Of a stretch of 7,757 bases of DNA, positions 6,196 to 7,757 are shown piece by piece. Within the stretch, counting starts at the first letter, position 1. Every line of letters starts with the position of its first letter. The stretch comes from JBAZOD01 sp041648955. GTDB lineage: Bacteria; Patescibacteriota; Patescibacteriia; Patescibacteriales; JAQTRU01. Under the pieces are notes generated by a model. That model had not been told where the DNA came from. It ran no database searches and was given only the letters and a program-made list of their open reading frames with translations. The position numbers were made by a program, and so were the translations under genes. Location: positions 1-7,757 of the forward strand of contig JBAZOD010000046.1 of the NCBI GenBank assembly GCA_041648955.1, written 5' to 3'.

Positions 6196-6375
6196 ATGAA
6201 CAGCGAAAAAGGAAGAGTAAATATACCGGAGAAAAAAAATTGGGGAGCGATAATTTTCGTGATATTAATGCTTCTCGGGATGGTCGCCCTTTATATTACG
6301 CTCGACAACTCAGAAGAAACCTCGGTCAAACAGGACAACACGGAGCAGACCGCTCCCGCTCCTGCGTCCCAATGA
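6196..6375 (+). CDS. Small single-pass membrane protein (59 residues), unknown function
   Basis: The protein begins MNSEKGRVNIPEKKNW, has one hydrophobic helix at about 17-36 (GAIIFVILMLLGMVALYITL) and ends in an acidic, polar tail with a Pro/Ala-rich end (TAPAPASQ). The positive N-terminus before the helix predicts N-in, C-out orientation. The start is well supported: AAGGAGG at 6182-6188 lies 7 bases before the ATG, the best ribosome site in the window. An overlapping longer frame from ATG at 6189 (88 codons) sits directly on the Shine-Dalgarno and gives a basic, low-complexity product, so I take it as a shadow. The gene stands alone on the plus strand, ends in a hairpin terminator and converges on the 318-residue gene. 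No family recognised. Confidence 0.7.
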   Translation: MNSEKGRVNIPEKKNWGAIIFVILMLLGMVALYITLDNSEETSVKQDNTEQTAPAPASQ

Positions 6376-6401
6376 CAATGACACATCAATCGAATATAAA
6401 A

Positions 6402-6427
6402 GGCTACGCTCAAGCGCAGCCTTTTTT
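6402..6427 (+). terminator. Rho-independent terminator of the 59-residue gene
   Basis: GGCTACGC (6402-6409) pairs with GCGCAGCC (6414-6421) with a single A-C mismatch around a TCAA loop, followed directly by six Ts. It lies 26 bases after the stop codon at 6375, where a terminator would be expected. Confidence 0.8.
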
Positions 6428-6434
6428 AAATATT

Positions 6435-6467
6435 AAAAAAGGAGAGGACGAATAAATTCGCCTCTCC
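6435..6467 (-). terminator. Rho-independent terminator of the 318-residue gene
   Basis: Read on the minus strand, GGAGAGG and CGAA pair with TTCG and CCTCTCC across a TTTA loop, with one bulged base, and six Ts follow (complement of 6435-6440). The stem begins 9 bases after the stop codon at 6477. The plus-strand side has only a weak T-run, so the hairpin mainly serves the minus strand. Confidence 0.78.
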
Positions 6468-6476
6468 TCTATTCTT

Positions 6477-7433
6477 TTAATCATTCATTATAGCCAAGGC
6501 GAGATGACCGCCATGCCTTTCGGAAAGAAAATTCTTTAATTCCGCCAAAACAATTGCTGCCTTTTCCGATTTTCCCATGTTAATAAAAGCAGAAAACCGA
6601 ATCAGCTGAGCAAAGGCGTACCAATCGGTTTCCGATACCAAAACAGCCCCGCTGGCAATTGTCTCCGCTTGCCCCCAATTCTCCGGAAACACAGACAGAG
6701 TTCGTATGACCACGGCCGCATCAACAAAAGAAGGTAACAGAGATTCGGGCAGTTCGTCAAGAAAGGCAATGTCATTCTCTTTCGGATATTTCTCTACCGC
6801 TAACCAGGCAAAGAGGATCTGATGACAATGAACATTCGACCGCCAACGGACATCGTGATCAGAGTTGCTTTTCAAATTATCAAGAAAATTCTGAGCAGCA
6901 CTCTTGAAATCTTCGTAATACTTAAGAATACTGCATACCTCATTATCTTTTAACGCGCCGTTCAAATACTCATAGGCGGCATTGTATAAAGATAAAAGTT
7001 CTCCTGGTTTATCTCCTGCTTGTTTCGCTCTTTCCGCCGCCAGATCATGACATTCGGCTGCTTTAATAAATTCTCCAGCCGGATGATACACCCAGCCGCT
7101 ATGATAGAACCAAAGTCCAATCAAGCGGTCCTTCCGCGGATGTTCATCAGGCAAACGGTCAATTCGGCTTTCAATTTCAGTTAGAATTTTTATGGCCATC
7201 TGCATATCCCATTTGCCTATCTGCCGCCGCCAGCCGTTAACATACTCCAGCAAGAGCCAAGTCTTTAGAACTTCACCCTTAGCCCGCGTATAGGCGGCTA
7301 AACAAATCTGTGCCCAAGTCAGAGGCAGGTTTAATTTGTACAAATATTCCTCTACCTCCGGCCAATCACGGGAATCCGTATCCTCGCCTAAAGCCGCCAA
7401 CTTAGCGACTATGATTTCCTGTTCTTCCGTCAT
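6477..7433 (-). CDS. Helical-repeat (TPR-like) protein, unknown function
   Basis: A 318-residue, cytosolic-looking protein without signal peptide or membrane segment. It is rich in Ala, Leu, Glu and aromatic residues in a pattern of paired helices. Segments such as GLWFYHSGWVYHPAGEFIKA (about 106-125) and GELLSLYNAAYEYLNGA (about 143-159) resemble tetratricopeptide-like units, which usually bind proteins, but spacing is irregular and I cannot name a family. I see no catalytic motif. The ATG at 7433 is preceded by AGGGAG about 12 bases upstream, an acceptable though distant ribosome site. It is a single-gene unit between the ftsZ terminator and its own terminator. By eye its base composition is more GC-rich (near half) than nrdG or nrdD, and it is rich in Trp, Tyr and Cys codons, so it may have a different history from its neighbours. 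Confidence 0.8.
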   Translation of the reverse strand: MTEEQEIIVAKLAALGEDTDSRDWPEVEEYLYKLNLPLTWAQICLAAYTRAKGEVLKTWLLLEYVNGWRRQIGKWDMQMAIKILTEIESRIDRLPDEHPRKDRLIGLWFYHSGWVYHPAGEFIKAAECHDLAAERAKQAGDKPGELLSLYNAAYEYLNGALKDNEVCSILKYYEDFKSAAQNFLDNLKSNSDHDVRWRSNVHCHQILFAWLAVEKYPKENDIAFLDELPESLLPSFVDAAVVIRTLSVFPENWGQAETIASGAVLVSETDWYAFAQLIRFSAFINMGKSEKAAIVLAELKNFLSERHGGHLALAIMND

Positions 7434-7505
7434 TTTTGCTTTTTTCTCCCTTTTAAAGGTTAAAAATTATTTGGAATGAGCATTCTAATACTACGTTAAT
7501 AAATT

Positions 7506-7534
7506 ACGTTATCATAAAATCTCACTTTTGTCAA
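7506..7534 (-). promoter_or_regulatory. Possible promoter of the 318-residue gene
   Basis: On the minus strand TTGACA (7529-7534) lies just after the ftsZ terminator hairpin. The -10 is poor: TAACGT at 17 bp or GATAAC at 15 bp. The perfect -35 and its position between terminator and gene are the support. Confidence 0.35.
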
Positions 7535-7542
7535 TCACAAAC

Positions 7543-7569
7543 AAAAAGACGACCACGGGTCGTCTTTTT
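7543..7569 (-). terminator. Perfect 12-bp hairpin terminator after ftsZ
   Basis: AAAAAGACGACC and GGTCGTCTTTTT are exact reverse complements around an ACG loop. The stem carries A- and T-runs at its ends, so it can stop transcription on both strands. It lies 22 bases beyond the ftsZ stop and separates ftsZ from the 318-residue gene. Confidence 0.88.
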
Positions 7570-7591
7570 ATATAAATATCTAAAATTTAAA

Positions 7592-7757
7592 TTACATCAT
7601 CTTTCTGCGAATAAACGCCGGAATGCCGAGCTCATCTTCTTCCTCCCCTTCTTCTTTCATTCTTCGACTGGCTGGTTCGGCTTGCGCGGCGCGCAAAGGA
7701 GAAATTTTACTTTTCTTTTTTTCTTTTTTCTCCTGTTCTTTTTCCTCTTCTTCAATA
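7592..7757 (-). CDS. ftsZ: Cell division protein FtsZ, C-terminal tail only (partial)
   Basis: Only the last 54 residues lie in the window. The tail is a charged, low-complexity linker (EEEEKEQEKKEKKKSK, then ISPLRAAQAEP) ending in ELGIPAFIRRKMM. The IPAFIRRK ending matches the conserved FtsZ C-terminal peptide (consensus close to D-hydrophobic-PAFLRR), which docks FtsA, SepF and other division partners; the variable linker before it is likewise normal for FtsZ. The tubulin-like GTPase domain would be outside the window, to the right. The stop is TAA at 7592-7594 and a strong terminator follows. Identification rests on this short peptide and linker, so it is good but not certain. Confidence 0.82.
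   Translation of the reverse strand, partial: IEEEEKEQEKKEKKKSKISPLRAAQAEPASRRMKEEGEEEDELGIPAFIRRKMM

Noticed and set aside
6373..6375. UGA recoded as glycine, as in some CPR lineages (SR1, Gracilibacteria).
   Set aside because: All large genes read normally under the standard code, and the one TGA stop is followed by a terminator at the expected distance.
6189..6455. An 88-codon plus-strand frame (MKDEQRKRK...).
   Set aside because: Its ATG overlaps the end of the Shine-Dalgarno, its product is low-complexity and basic, and it runs through the terminator hairpin. The 6196 frame has proper spacing and a clean membrane helix.

Overview
The window looks like chromosomal DNA from a Candidate Phyla Radiation (Patescibacteria, probably Parcubacteria-like) bacterium. 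The support is the AT-rich composition, a small-genome style of dense gene packing, an anaerobic-only ribonucleotide reductase set, a TraD/VirD4-like ATPase with a C-terminal zinc ribbon next to a small one-helix membrane protein, and frequent absence of Shine-Dalgarno sequences. This placement is inference from protein style; no 16S gene or ribosomal marker is present. The standard bacterial code reads every gene without difficulty.

From right to left, the minus strand starts with the C-terminal tail of FtsZ (7592-7757, cut by the window edge), closed by a perfect hairpin terminator. A stand-alone 318-residue helical-repeat protein of unknown role follows (6477-7433), with its own terminator. 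A convergent plus-strand gene (6196-6375) encodes a 59-residue single-helix membrane protein behind a strong ribosome binding site and an unusually repeat-rich leader. The region from about 5730 to 6195 holds no large gene but is full of control signals.

The core of the window is a minus-strand ribonucleotide reductase cluster: nrdR (5150-5629), nrdD (2991-5129), a separate glycyl-radical domain ORF (2755-2937) and nrdG (1934-2698). A consensus sigma-70-type promoter (TTGACA, 17 bp, TATAAT) drives it, and two NrdR-box-like 16-mers spaced 33 bp apart lie at and just after the expected start of transcription. NrdR would therefore sense nucleotide levels and repress its own gene together with the class III reductase. 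The same strand continues with a 104-residue membrane protein and a conjugation-type ATPase (1-1534, cut by the left edge), close enough to be co-transcribed.

The most notable observation is that the class III reductase is split. The 712-residue NrdD has the ATP-cone, the catalytic barrel and the zinc site but stops before the glycyl-radical segment, which is found intact (RVCGYLRPV) in a separate ORF of 60 codons or fewer just downstream, immediately before the gene for the activase that must act on it. This recalls the separate glycyl-radical 'spare part' GrcA/YfiD of pyruvate formate-lyase, here apparently as the only copy for NrdD in this locus.
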